From contig CAJJDP010000060.1 of assembly GCA_905182995.1 (NCBI GenBank), positions 375,785 through 439,784 of the forward strand: a stretch of 64,000 bases of DNA, read 5' to 3'. The position numbers and the translations under genes are program-made. Shown piece by piece: positions 35,141 to 48,546 of this stretch. This DNA comes from Paramecium octaurelia (Eukaryota > Ciliophora > Oligohymenophorea > Peniculida > Parameciidae). Each line of letters opens with the position of its first letter. The first letter of the stretch is position 1. The notes under the pieces are model-generated. The model was given only the letters and a program-made list of their open reading frames with translations, searched no databases and was not told the DNA's origin.

Positions 35141-36175
35141 TCAAAACACACGGTTATTAAGTTCTCTTTTAAGATTATAAGGGAAACAGGAGATACTTGG
35201 AGTAGGTCTCACTATATCCATAAGATGATTAGGTCTTAATTTATTTTTAACATTACTTAAATGGTTCTTTACCTTTGACGAAATCTCTTCTTTATGGTGG
35301 TTTAAGAGGATCACCTTTATACTCTGGGTACTTGCCTAAACAGCCAGTTTCTCCGCTTTTAGTAGGGTTAGATGGTTTGAATGGAGCTTCGTGCTTCATA
35401 ATATTGGGTTGAAATTCCTTGACTTGCGCTGGCTATCGGAATTGTTAATAACAGAACACTTACTTTGGGAAGGTTTGTTTCTCCATAAAGCTACTTATCA
35501 GTGCTAAAATTATCAGTAGTAACAATTGTGCTTTTAAAGGGTTACTTATCTTTTAATAGTTTCTATTCATTAAATATTCTCTCTCTCTCAAATTATTGAT
35601 ATCTATTGTATTCATCCTTCTCATGTTTTGGAAATTGACCTAAGGCCTTGCTCGAAGGATTGGTTGTGATGTTTTTTGGTCCAATGTGTACCCTGTTATC
35701 AGGTCCCTTATGATTGTTTGGTCCTTTTGGTATTTCATAATCAGCCATATGAGGGTATGAGCTGGCTATCACCTCTTTATATCCTGAAGGAGGAACGAAA
35801 TTCTTTTTGTCGTCTGAAGAATATTTCCTTTTTTCTTCTAACTCTTGAATTCTGATCCTTCTTTCTGGATCTAGATATTTATCACCTATCGTTGTGAACC
35901 CTAGCAGACTAAAATACGACGATTTTATTTTCCCCTGTTTAGGAGCAGTTACTTTAATATTTGAGGGAGAAGTAATAGGTTTCCCTTAATCATTTCTGGG
36001 GGCTATTTATATAATGTAATGTAAAACGTCTTGGTTTGTTATCATAACTATTATCACCCATCCCAAGTGGAACAGGGGAAGAAAACAATCCAAATCTTTA
36101 CATTGAGGCTAATTTCTCAGTTTCTGCCAAGGCTTTTTTACCTATTTCTCTTAGAGTTGCTTCTTTGTCAGTCAT
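35141..36175 (-). CDS. CFAP96: CFAP96 (C4orf47) homologue
   Basis: 318 aa after introns 36003-36027, 35433-35463 and 35235-35256. The order of short conserved blocks follows animal C4orf47/CFAP96: an N-terminal RFGLFSSPVPLG, then FTTIGDKYLDPE, RVHIGPKNITTNPSSKALG, PFKSTIVTTDNF, FKPSNPTKSGETGCLGKYPEY and the C-terminal MDIVRPTPSISCFPYNLKR. The protein is Pro/Gly/Lys rich with little predicted helix, as expected for a microtubule-decorating protein of cilia and centrosomes. The last intron restores the RPTPSI tail, which would otherwise be lost in a long low-complexity readthrough. Family identity rests on block order by eye. Confidence 0.78.
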
Positions 36176-36938
36176 AATAAATTTTTATTCTTATAAATAT
36201 TTTGATTAGCTAGTATTGGATTAAAAAGAATACAATTTAATATATAGCGTTAGTTTTATAAAGAAAACATGTTTAAGAAATATTTCTTGGTACTCACAAA
36301 AATTTTAAGCATCTTTTAAATTACCCTAATTAATTTATTTTGTATCATTCTCATACTAAATATAAATGAGGGAGATATCTTATCTAAATATTGACTTTAT
36401 CCCTAAATTTATTATCACTTTGAATAAACAATTTGGAGTTATCTTTGATTATTAAAATAACTAGTATTAGAATATATTATCTATGACATTATGTATATCT
36501 CGAATAAGATCATATGTAATAATATAATAATTATTTCTAAGGCAAAGTTTAAGTATTTAGAAATTGATTTTTATATATAATCATAAATTTACAAAATGTT
36601 AAAGAATTAATATATTACCTAAAAATTTTAAAAAGAATTTTGTAAAAGTAAATCCTAGAAAATTAATAATAAAATGATTTGAAATACACAATAATTGCGA
36701 TTGATCTCTGAAACCATCATTACAAATAGATATAAGAGTAGTATATCTTATGGGTTTCATTTAATAAAATTAACACTTCCTTTTGTAATAATTTTTTTGT
36801 TAGAAAAGTAAAGTATAAGCTAATAGTGAATAGTGTTTTAGTATGATTAAATTAATAAATGAGAAGCAGATGTATAAGAAAAAATTATATTGATGCTCTA
36901 ATAATTTCTCATAGAGGTTTTTAATAATTTCAATAATA
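36176..36938. other. Intergenic, nothing recognised
   Basis: About 0.76 kb, AT-rich, with no supported frame on either strand. Confidence 0.5.
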
Positions 36939-37272
36939 TCACTTAGGATTTCTTAAGATGTAAATCACAGAATCCCCTCTTAAAAACATCTTAGGAATAA
37001 ATCGTTCTTTGTTTGTTGCATGAGCTTTCTTTCCCTTGTTTCCCTTAGGGATTTCTGTCCACATTTCAGTCACATTTTCAAGGATCTTGGATAAATAATT
37101 AATATACCATATTCATATGTCGATCGAATGCTTTAACTCTTCCTAATAGCTTTCTATTATTTCTAAGCTCTATTAGCACTTGTGTATTGTGACTCACTGT
37201 AATTGTCAACAAACCAAAAGGTCCTTTTTCCAGTGTTTCCTCTTATGCAGTTCGCTTCTACGTTTCAGCCAT
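36939..37272 (-). CDS. SNRPD2: Spliceosomal Sm protein D2
   Basis: 103 aa after one 22-nt intron (37086-37107). Sm1 motif: [20 protein letters not shown] and [20 protein letters not shown]; Sm2 motif: [19 protein letters not shown]. The insert [20 protein letters not shown] between the two motifs is characteristic of SmD2. It is a subunit of the heptameric ring on U1, U2, U4 and U5 snRNAs. Length is close to the usual 110-118 aa. Its start is about 185 bp downstream of the stop of the AGC kinase on the same strand. Confidence 0.96.
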
Positions 37273-37457
37273 TTAAAATTAAATTAATTATAATAACAAA
37301 ATTAGTCCATTCTGTATTAATAATTATAGATTCACATCTATATTACCTACATGAAAACATGAAAATCTGTCGATCTAAAGGGTATTCTTCAATTGTGAGT
37401 TTTAGGAATGCTCGATTGACTTTATGAATAAATATCCATTCATATATTTAATAATTA

Positions 37458-38625
<1,168 letters not shown>

Positions 38626-40030
38626 TCTTAAATCGGCTGCAACGAAGTCTATTAATTCAGAGAACTTCGAAATTCCTGCTTTTCTGATTTCATGAAATCA
38701 CATAAATTTCCCATTTTCAATTTTTTATTAATTACAAAGAATAAAGAATAAATTAACCAAAAAATTATTAAGAATTATGCAATTCCCTCTATTAAGCCAA
38801 CAGGATTTCTGAATCTCATTTTTTGCTTATCAATTGAATAGTTTAATTCTTAATGATATTTTTGTAGATTCTAGAAGGTTTGAAATTTATTTTAGATTCT
38901 AATACTGTTTTATTCATGTCATTCAAAAATTGAGATGTTTATTGATGCATTAAGATTGCAGTGAAAATGAAGATATAAATTATTCTGGCAAATTATTGAT
39001 TATAAGATCAAAGCATAATAAATTTATGTTATGAACTGTTGCAATATAATTTTTGTTTGTTTCTAAGTCACTGCTCTTCTCATCATCATAATTTATTTAC
39101 TCCTAGTCCACCTTAAATTCTACATATAAGTGAACTCATATCAATTATTATTAGATATTATTTTATCCTAATTATTGATGTTTACTGATTGTCTTTTTAA
39201 TTAAGTAGAAATGAGTTATTTTCTATACTTATGTTTTATGTGATTTGTTTTGTCAATATTGAATCCTAAGCTATTAGAATGTAGGTTAGAAACTTAACTA
39301 ATTTAGAGGATTTGAATAATAAGTGTAAGCATTGGATTTTATTGAAAATGCAAATAATACAGTAGTAATTATGTCAAATAAACTATTAAATTAAGATTTG
39401 AAATTATTATATATGATAATAAGATATTTAACAAATTTTAGTGAGTGAATGTTTGAGTAGAAAATAAAATAATCATAATTAATTAATAAAAATAAAGGAG
39501 AATGCAAACCTCGATAGTTGCAAGATCAAATAAATACAATTTGAATGGCGTTACTTACCAAATCAAACCGGAATATTAATCCATTTAATTGATGATAATC
39601 TAGAAATAGTATAGATAAAATTGATTTAAGTATTTATTCTATTATTATTATTATTGATTTGTTTTTAAATTTATATAAATATAGTAAATATTTTAATTAT
39701 TAGAAAGTGATGCATTGAACGAGGATTTCAAAATAGCATTATTAATTTAACTGTTGCAGTCTATATAATGCTAAAGTTATTTGTTTAAATGTAGATATAA
39801 TGGAATTCTTAATAACATTAAGACAATTTGAAATTTTTGAAAGGAATACTATTATAAATTAATCAATACTGATATTTTATTATTCAAGTAATCTTGATAG
39901 ATCTGAAATTCTAACTACACAGGTTTTATGACAAACATGTAATTAAGAGTAAAATGGACACCTTAATAATATTGAAATTGATGTATAAATACATAATATA
40001 TAAAATTTAAATTTATCATTTTAACAATCA
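38626..40030. other. Intergenic plus upstream part of the kinase, otherwise nothing recognised
   Basis: About 1.4 kb. The first roughly 100 bp may contain the true start of the AGC kinase. The rest is AT-rich with no supported frame or RNA gene. It should hold promoters of two divergently transcribed genes. Confidence 0.45.
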
Positions 40031-42945
40031 ATGAAATTAGTTTGCCGTTTAAGACCATAGCCCAATAACACATCTTAAAGCACTGTAAACTCGAAAAAGG
40101 ATGTGCGTACAAATATCTTTGCAGGCGTGCTATCTAATGAAAGTATGTTTTGAACCATAATAAGCACCCCAGACTCTTGTTGTAAGTTCACGTAATGCAA
40201 TATCACAGAAACTGATCTTTGAGTATTTAAAGAATGATTCAGATATAATGAAACAACGATAATAGATAATTGAGAATTCTGATCTCTTCCAATTTGATTA
40301 GGTATTTGGCGAAAAGGCCAATCAATAATTGATTTACGATTAAGTGCTGGCGACTAAAGTAAACAATTTGATAACTGGTTCATCTGGCTCTTTGATTCTA
40401 TTGGGAGGACCTGAGAGTGGTAAAAAGTATACTCTCAAAGGTGAGGAGAGAGGTCAGGAGAAGGGTTTAGCTGTGTTGATAGTAGAGAACATACTCAATT
40501 TAATTGAGAGTTCAAAATAGTTAAGAGGGAAGGGAAAACTAAACGTTTCAACATCATTGGTAAATAACCTCGAGACCATCGATTTAGTAGGTTCATCTAG
40601 AAGTTAAACAGTTAAATTTTCATAAATTAAGAGTGCAAGTGAATTTAAAAAAATGCTTAATTAGAGTTTATTCTAATATAAGTAATATGTCAAAGAGCAT
40701 CCTGAGACAAAAAACAATCATATTTTTATTAAATATTTAATTGAATAGGATAAGTAGGAAGTAGCTTAGTTGCACTTGGTTCTTTTCAATGAATTTCGAA
40801 GAGTTACTTAGGATGCTAAGGATTTTCAAGGGAAATTGAAATAATTGTTAGTATCTCAATAGGATTTCTAAGAAAAAGAGTTGGATAGTAAATCGTTGCT
40901 GTAACTCTATTTATCTTTGAGAGAGACCAAATTCAATAACATCACTGTTTTATTTTGTGTTTCATAAGTTTAACAGGATCATATCACCGCTTATATGACC
41001 TTGCAATTTGCTGAGGATTTAAGACAGACAATAAAGCCATCAACTCAAAGAATAGCCTTGTCACAGTTGGAGAATCAATCAATAAAATCAAAATCACAGT
41101 AGGGAAGAGAGAATTTAACTCAGTAATTTGGATCAAAGGGATCTTTAGAGGAAAAGTTTGATTAGCCATCAAGGATTGTACGACCAGGAGGATCTGATCA
41201 GTTAATTAGATTTGGATCTGATTAGAATTTGAGGCCAGGATCAGATTAAACAGTTTTGCATCAGTCAAAAATATATAGTACGATAGACAGATAACCGAGT
41301 AGACAAGAGGCGAATTTTTCGAAGCAATTCTAAGAACTCAAGGAGTTGTTAAAGGAGAAGGAAGTGATGGAGGATTGCAAGTAATTATAAATGAATATAG
41401 TTATTAGAGTGTAGAGGTTTGAAAAGGAACTAAAGAATTTGTATGAGGAGAATTCAAGATTGCAGAGTAAGGTTTATTAATAAGAGGATTCCATAAGATA
41501 GAGGGATCTGTTAATTTAATAGTTGGAATAGCATATGGACGATAATAAGAAGCAGATGGAAGTTGAACATCAAATGTTTACTTAGGCAAAGTAGAAGGAG
41601 AATATATATGAGTAAAATTAAGAAGAATTGAATGAAGCAGTAGCATAATTGAATCAGTAATTGAGATATTGTAATGATGAATCCTAATTATAAAAATAAA
41701 AAATAAGAGTATTGGAAAATGATATTGAAATGTTGAAAGAGCAAGAGTTTAAGAATGTGAAACATTATGAAAAGAGAGAAGATGAATTTATGGGTCTGAT
41801 CCAGTAGGAATAGGAGCGTAACAAATAACTGTATTAAGAATTGGATTACTTTGCGATAGAACTCAAGAATAGAGAATAATAATTGTCAGCCAGTGATGAA
41901 AATATTAAGACTTTAAATAAAGTGATTGAGGAGTAATCAAAGAGAATAGAGGAGGAGAAGTAGAAGAACAAGGAGTTGTGTGAGAGTGTTAACAGTCATA
42001 AGTAAAAATAAGAAGAGGCTGTTAGAGATATAAATTAAATTGAATAGAGATTCACTAGATTGAAGGCTAAATTGGAAACAGAGAATCAGCAGTTAAAATA
42101 AGATAAGGAGAAATATCTATAAAAGTATAAGGAGAAATTAAAGAAATATAAAAGTCAGTTGAAATAGTTTGAGTAAGAGAATGGATAAATGAAGATGGAA
42201 AGAGTTAAGTTATAGACAGAAAATGATTAATTGTATGGAATCTCAAAACAATTAGAGACATAATTGGGTAGAGTACATAGTGAAACGACAGAGAGAATAG
42301 GTGGTTCATATGATGCATATGAATAGGATAAACTTAGACAGCAAAACTACCAGTTAAGTTCTCAACTAAAATAGGCAGACTATGAAGTAAATCTAATTAG
42401 TATATTATTAGATTAAATAATTATCACTTTAACTGAACAATGCTATTTAGTAGTTGGAATAAACTAATGTTGAATACGATCGTATTTTGGAGGAGAATTA
42501 GAAATTACAAAAATTATTGGATGACAAATAATCTGAAGCCAAGAAAAACGAGTTTATGATTGAAAAAGTTGTGGAACTTAGTGATAAACAATTGGATGAC
42601 TTAGAATCAAAGTTCAACAAATTAACTGCTTAAATTAATGCGTTATAACATGAGAAGAAATCACTGCAATTGGAGAATCAGAATTTGAAGAATCAATTAG
42701 AATAGATGGATGGAAATGACCTAGTCTTGGAGAAAAGAATAGTGAAATTAAGAAAAGAGAATAAGGATCTAAGTAATTAAATCAAATAGTTAAACTAAAA
42801 CATGAAGGAAATGATTGTTGAAAAACACTCAGAAATGAGAAATACATCCTTGCGTTAAAGTAGATATAGTAACAAACTGTTAAGTCAGAATTAATCCTAT
42901 AGATCTTAGAGATTAATGGATTATGAAGATGATGATGTGATTTGA
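40031..42945 (+). CDS. Kinesin-like protein with degenerate motor domain, 955 aa
   Basis: Introns 40143-40164 and 42387-42411; 956 codons. The N-terminal 350 residues follow a kinesin motor in outline: start VCRLRPQPN, FQFDQVFGEKANQQLIYD (the F-D-x-V-F-G-x-x-A-x-Q element), a P-loop position GGPESGKKYTL, and FAEDLRQTIKPSTQ at the motor end. The P-loop has Lys where G-x4-G-K-S/T needs Ser or Thr. The switch I SSRSH and switch II DLAGSE blocks are not recognisable (NHIFIKYL and LVLFNEFRR stand there). The remaining 550 residues are coiled coil. Likely a non-motor or ATPase-dead kinesin relative with a structural role. Confidence 0.75.
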
Positions 42946-42993
42946 TTTATATAAATATACTTATGTTTTTATGTATCGAATATATATGATAAT

Positions 42994-43732
42994 TCAATAA
43001 TTTCTACTCTATCCCACTCTTTGTTAGGATGTACGAACATCTTGATTTTATTTCTCCAATCTCTTTTGTTCTTCTTGTAAATCTTATAATTATCTTTATG
43101 ATTATGAATAATCTCTTTCTAATTACTAGAATCTCTTCTACCAGGTTTCTATTTCATTCGAGTAGTGGACTGTTCTTTCCTAGATTTGTATTTCAATTGA
43201 TTCCTATTATTAGTGAATTTGATTCTCCAATTCAGAAATCTCTCTGTCTCTATCCTAAATCATCTGTTGCAATTAAGCTTTCTTCGATTCCAATTCCCTT
43301 AATCTGGTGTCATCAATAACTTCGATGGCATCTGGTTCAGTAGGGCCTGGTCCTTTTCTCAATTGAATTTGCAATTCCAAAATCTGTCTCTCTAAAGTTG
43401 CACACTTTAATCTCCAAGGAGCTTCGATTTCTATTGGAATAATTTAGATTGTTACCGTCCATATTTATGACTTAAGTGGGTTTCTCTTAGTAGACAGTAG
43501 GTAACACATTGGGTTTCGCTTATATAGTTTATGGTACATAATTGACTTAGGGTGGAAGTGGAAATTATGGTTAGAATTGCAATGGCTGTTAAACAATTGG
43601 TTAGGTTGGTGGTTGCATAGGATATGCCTATCTTTGAGCAATAACTGGTTAATTAGTATTGGGTAGTATGATATTATATTGATTTTGGTTGGGTTGTTGG
43701 AAGAATGCTGGATTTCGATTATCGTTGATCAT
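42994..43732 (-). CDS. Coiled-coil protein with Pro/Gln-rich N-terminus, 237 aa
   Basis: One 25-nt intron (43431-43455); 238 codons. Residues 1-90 are Pro/Gln/Asn rich (QAYPMQPPTQPIVQQPLQF), then MDEIEAPWRLKCATLERQI leads into a long coiled coil with one break at RKGPGPTEPDAIEV. It converges with the kinesin-like gene, with 48 bp between stops. No family recognised. Confidence 0.6.
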
Positions 43733-43818
43733 TTGAGAGTGTATTGGCTGAATATAAATATTATTACAAATATATAATTAAATAAATCTTCTATGAGTAT
43801 TCATTTTTAGTATATTTT

Positions 43819-44655
43819 TCATATATCCGCACAACAATTATTACACTAAGCCTTTTTTTGATTAGTTTGGTTTTGTTCCCCATAATATTCAATAAACTCT
43901 TCACTATTTGAATTATTCATCTATTAGTGCTGTTATTTGATTACCTTTTAGAACTACTTCTTGGGTATGGCCTGCTGACTTACAATTTTGCTAGTTGACA
44001 TGGAACTATTGGCATTATTTACATATTTGATCCCATATTATTCATTAACTAGGTTGGGATCCTCCATGGCCATCTAGTATATTTGATGAGCCAATTCCAT
44101 GAATGCATTTTCTACATTGGATCCTTGCAGGGCTGAACATTCGGTGTAGAGACATTCGTTTTCTTAGGCATATTGGGCTGCTTCATAGGATTCTACTTCT
44201 CTATGATTCTGAAGGTCGGTCTTGTTGCCAATAAGTAGAAATTTCATCCTACTATTGCCGTTGTCAAGAGCCTCACGATGCCAGTTGCGAATGTTTTCAA
44301 AGGTCTCTCGTCTTGTAATGTCATAAACCATGATTGCACCTGCTGCTGCTCTGTAATACAAACGCGTCACACTCTTGAAACTCTCTTGTCCAGACTTTTC
44401 ATTAAGGATCTTTTTACTGTATCCCACATCTGCAATTTAATGACATGATCATTCACTTAGATATATTTGATATTGAATTCAACTCCAATAGTCAAATTAT
44501 AGTCATCACAAAAACGCTTCTCCACAAATTACTTAAGTAGCGATGTCTTACCAACAGCTACGAAGATTCAGTGTATCATAAATACCGATATCTCCAATTA
44601 AAATAAATTTGAATAACAGACTTGCTTCATTCTCATCAATATTGTTTTAAAACAT
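43819..44655 (-). CDS. Rab-family small GTPase, Rab2-like
   Basis: 261 aa after introns 44558-44585 and 44395-44417. G1 loop GDIAVGKTSLL with the first intron inside it, switch I with NLTIGVEF, G3 WDTSGQE with the second intron ending just before SGQE, Rab motif LYYRAAAGAIMVYDITRRETF, G4 NKTD and G5 ECSAL. The ITRRETFENIRNW and YYRAAAGA segments are closest to Rab2. The C-terminus NNCCADI supplies a di-cysteine for prenylation, which anchors Rabs on membranes. Odd points are Ile-Ala in place of Ser-Gly in the G1 loop and Ser for Ala in the G3 motif. The tail before the cysteines is about 60 residues, longer than usual. Confidence 0.9.
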
Positions 44656-44732
44656 TATTATTATTTAAACATTGAATTTGAATTATCACTCTCTATATGT
44701 ATAGATATAAATATATATATATATAAAAGCTA

Positions 44733-46692
44733 TCATTATTGAGGGTTGGGATCTGATGAAGGAGCTTGCTTGACAAAATTGTTTAAAAACCCTTACTAAG
44801 CCAACCCTTATCCGAAGGCTTGAGTAGCAAGTCCTAACTTGACTGGCTGCTGATTGGCTTAAACATCTTGGATCATCGATTTGTACTATTATTGTTATTG
44901 GTCTGTCATTTCCACTTGAAGTTATGGGAATACATTTTGCATCGGTTATGACATTAGAATGTTATTCTTTTGATCTAATTGAATAGATAGACAATAATAT
45001 TTACATGAAGGAGGCTTTGGAGGAATCTTCATCAGTTCCATATACTCTACTAATTAGTCAGGCAACTCAGCCAACACTTCCTTAGATAAAAGAGCTGGAT
45101 CATGTTTGAATTCATTGAATGGTACAAATTGCACTAAATCTCTTATGGCCTTGAACCCTTTGCTATTCACCATGCTCTTGTCATCATTGTCAAGAATGTT
45201 CATCTTCTTGAAATCTGCATTGCCTATCCCTACAATAATAATGGATAATGGTAAATGGGAAGAAGCAACAACATCATCGATTGATGCTTGTAAGTCATCA
45301 GTTTGACCATCTGTTAAAATCATTAAAATCAAGTAGTTCTCACTCCCTTTATCCTTAACTTCTTAAGCCATCTCCATAGCCTTTGCCAACACTGGATGTA
45401 TGTAGGTAGGTCCATCTAATTGCATTTTCTAAACTGAATTCTTATACACTTAGACTATGCCATCTAATCCATACACTCTAAAAATATTAATAGAATAATT
45501 ACTCAGGATCATCTGGGTTATCATTCAAAGGAAAGATGTGCAAAGTTTAATTTGTGTTCAGTACATTGAATTTTGGCTTGCATCCAAAACCATACACTGG
45601 CACCTTCTTATCGTAATCGTAATTAATTAAGATTTCCACTACGCTTGTGATTGCTTATAAATATTAACTGGGATTCCCATTTTCTGGCATATAATGCAAT
45701 GAATTCTTTTCTTTGGGGTTACCATTCGATGCTGTAAAATCAATTGCCAGAATCAAATTCAATTATTACCCACCCTAACGATAATCTAAGAAAGTATGTT
45801 TCTATTTTAAAATGAAATTGTCGAAGTTTATTGTTCCTGCAGGGGAATTGTTCTTTTATTTATTTCTAAACTCCTTTAAAAATGGCTTATTCTATTAGAA
45901 GGCCTCTCTGAGTTCTTCGATACAAAAAGAAGTTTCTCCCAAATATAGATGTTTTCCTGAGGTTCTATAATCCCAAAGTTCAACCTTTATTGGCATTTAA
46001 TAATCCCCATTACACAGTCTTTATGCTTTACATTAGATTGGTTTCCATGTAGGATTTGAGGAGTCTTTTATGAATTCACTTTCATAAACCAAGACTGGAT
46101 TGCTATCATCTTTTCTCAATCTGTAAAATCTCAAGAATGGACAAGCTCCATGCCAAAACCAAAATCTGGTGTCAGGTAAATTCTTGCCAGAGACTTAGAT
46201 TTCCACTTCATCATTGCATTGCTTGACTTAATCAGCCTTAACTATAATCTTGCCACTTTTTTTTTTTTATGAATTAAAGAGATCTGCCATCAAAATTTAG
46301 TCTTTTGATCCAGCTATTTCTGCCACTGTAGTTTCAGCAAATCCTATTATCTATAATTGTTATTTTTCGCAATACTTTTGATTGATTTTGACTAACAAAA
46401 TGGTGCACTTCTAACTTAAGGTGTTATTGTGCTTCAAATTGATATTCAATTTAAAATGAAGTAGCAAAATTTGGATTTAAATTATTCCAAATTAATTCGG
46501 TTTAACCAATTTTAATCCCTATTTTATTATTTAAAGATCATTACATTTCTTTTAATTATTTTATGAATACAGAACCACAAATGGATCACTCACACTAACT
46601 GTATCCAAGTCATCCAATTGACGACAACTTATAAATAATTCCAACTTCTAAATTGATTCCTAAAATTGACATTACTCTAATTGTGTTGACAT
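44733..46692 (-). CDS. Copine
   Basis: 617 aa after introns 46519-46544, 46351-46375, 45478-45502 and 44975-45004. Tandem C2 domains: C2A with SCRQLDDLDTVSVSDPFVV and IGQTELIWNNLNPNFATSF; C2B with DTRFWFWHGACPFLRFYR. Then comes a copine-type VWA domain: LNLILAIDFTASNGNPK (MIDAS-like D-x-T-x-S), YGFGCKPKF, LMILTDGQTDD and IVGIGNADFKKM, ending near LVQFVPFNEF. The Gln/Pro-rich tail is about 100 residues. Copines bind membranes in a calcium-dependent way and recruit partners through the VWA domain. Length is slightly above the usual 530-560 aa because of the tail. Confidence 0.93.
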
Positions 46693-46945
46693 TTTAATTT
46701 AATTTATATTGAGAAATCAATTGATCAAATTTAATTTATACATTTTAATTAAATGGTAATAATCAGTATAATTTTATAAATAACTAAAACTGATTTCTAT
46801 CATTATATATGTATATGAATTATATAAATTATATAAATATAATTAAATCTCACTTATTTTACAGTCTATTAATTACTATACACGTCATATATCAAATATT
46901 CATCCAATTGGTGTCAATGAAAATTTTACATAAAAAATAACTGAT

Positions 46946-48458
46946 GTGTTTTTATCTATCTCTAAATTAAACAAAATTAAGAGGTTGAGGGTTCTATTAG
47001 ATAGATATGAAAGAGAAAATAAATTTAAATTAAACCCATCAGATTGTGTTCGGAATTCAATCATATTTATAGAGATAATTCGAATTATTTCTTTAATATT
47101 AATAACCATGGCAATTATCTTAACACTGACAATCCTCTCGATCGCTTATTCACAAAAGAAGACAGCCATCTGTGATATTGAGTAATACTTTGAGTTTGAT
47201 CAAAATGAAAATATTCTTGATCACACAACAATAAATTAGACTGATATTATGCTTACTAATTCCAATATCTACCTATTGGATGAAAACCTGTTGGTGCTTA
47301 ATTCCATTAAAACTCCAGGTAGCCAAGATTATGAGTGCAATAGAGTGACTACTCATCCACTTCATCTAATATTTTTTTTAGCCTGCTAATCTCAACAATA
47401 AGGTGGCAATCCTATCCTGTATGCATATAAAGCAAATGGACTCAATAAGTACGAGTTATTCGGAGATGCAATTTACCTGCCCTCAATAAAGGAGAAGTTT
47501 GATAAGATGACGATTGTGGGCAATAGTTTGCTCATTCCACTGAGTGACAAGATACTTACTTTCACAACAGTTATTTCGAGCACTTCATGGTATTTAAAAA
47601 CTACTTCATATACTATGGATGCATAATTCCTGAATGTACCCACTCTAAACATCACAAGCTTTGATATATATTCTTATGTCAAAGATGTCCAAACAAATTT
47701 TAGGATCTTAATTTCTGACTTTGAAAATGGTGTTTATTGGATTGAAGCCATTCTAAAATCAAACAATATTGTACCATATAACAGTGGAAAAATCAATGTT
47801 AAGAATTTCTATTTTCTAAATTCTGCCAAATTCAGATCAGTGGTAATTTTGAATGCTACTGACAGCAGCACACTTTTTGTTCTATAAACTTATGGTGACG
47901 GTAGTTTCATGTTTGAAAACTCATTTACAAGTAGTTAGATTTATTTCTATTCCACATTAAACAAGTACAAAGATTGGAATCCAATTTCATCTATTAGAAA
48001 CAACTAGAATGCCATCTTAATCCCATATCAAAATTATCAAAAGGTGGTTGTCATTAATTTATTCAACATAAGATCCTTGAAGGAGAATGAATTGATGGTT
48101 GAACCCAACGACTTGTTAATTTCAGCTTCGATTGATGACTTAATCTTATACTTTATTTCTGGAAATAGATTAGTCTTTAGAAGCGATGTGGATGCTTTGA
48201 CAAGATGTACTCTAATGAATTACTAAGAAGAGTGATTGTTATTATGTATAAATAGCATATTACCATCATCATTTCAATGCATTAATTATATTAGGATCCT
48301 TATTCTCATGGGATCTATCTCAAGATATAACCAATAAACCATGTTCTAAAGATTCATCAATAGATTACTTCTATTCTGGTGTATTCTGTTGTGTTTAATC
48401 AATTTATTTTTACTTTGTGTTCAATAATCATTTAAATTAATTTAATAAGAAAACTTGA
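46946..48458 (+). CDS. Single-pass membrane protein with large strand-rich ectodomain
   Basis: The frame is open from about 46946 and a membrane helix lies near residue 55 (IISLILITMAIILTLTIL), followed by a strand-rich domain of about 350 residues. It has many Asn/Ser/Thr and repeats of x-Y/F-x-D-x type, for example ISDFENGVYWIEAI and LIPYQNYQKVVVINLF, which recall a beta-propeller. The frame ends at TGA 48233-48235. A 40-nt intron at 48188-48227 would join it to a following open frame ending at 48456-48458 (YYHHHFNALIILGSL), which looks like more of the same domain. No ATG is in frame at the 5' end; a small first exon is probably missed. Confidence 0.5.
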
Positions 48459-48546
48459 GATTTATGCTTCTTTATGAAGAAATGCGTCATTCTGACTCTG
48501 ATAAGTGTTTTCCCTTTAATATATATCTTTTTAATATAAATTAAAT

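Noticed and set aside
45106-45306. Plus-strand 66-aa frame
   Set aside because: Antisense to the copine VWA domain, which has clear conserved motifs.
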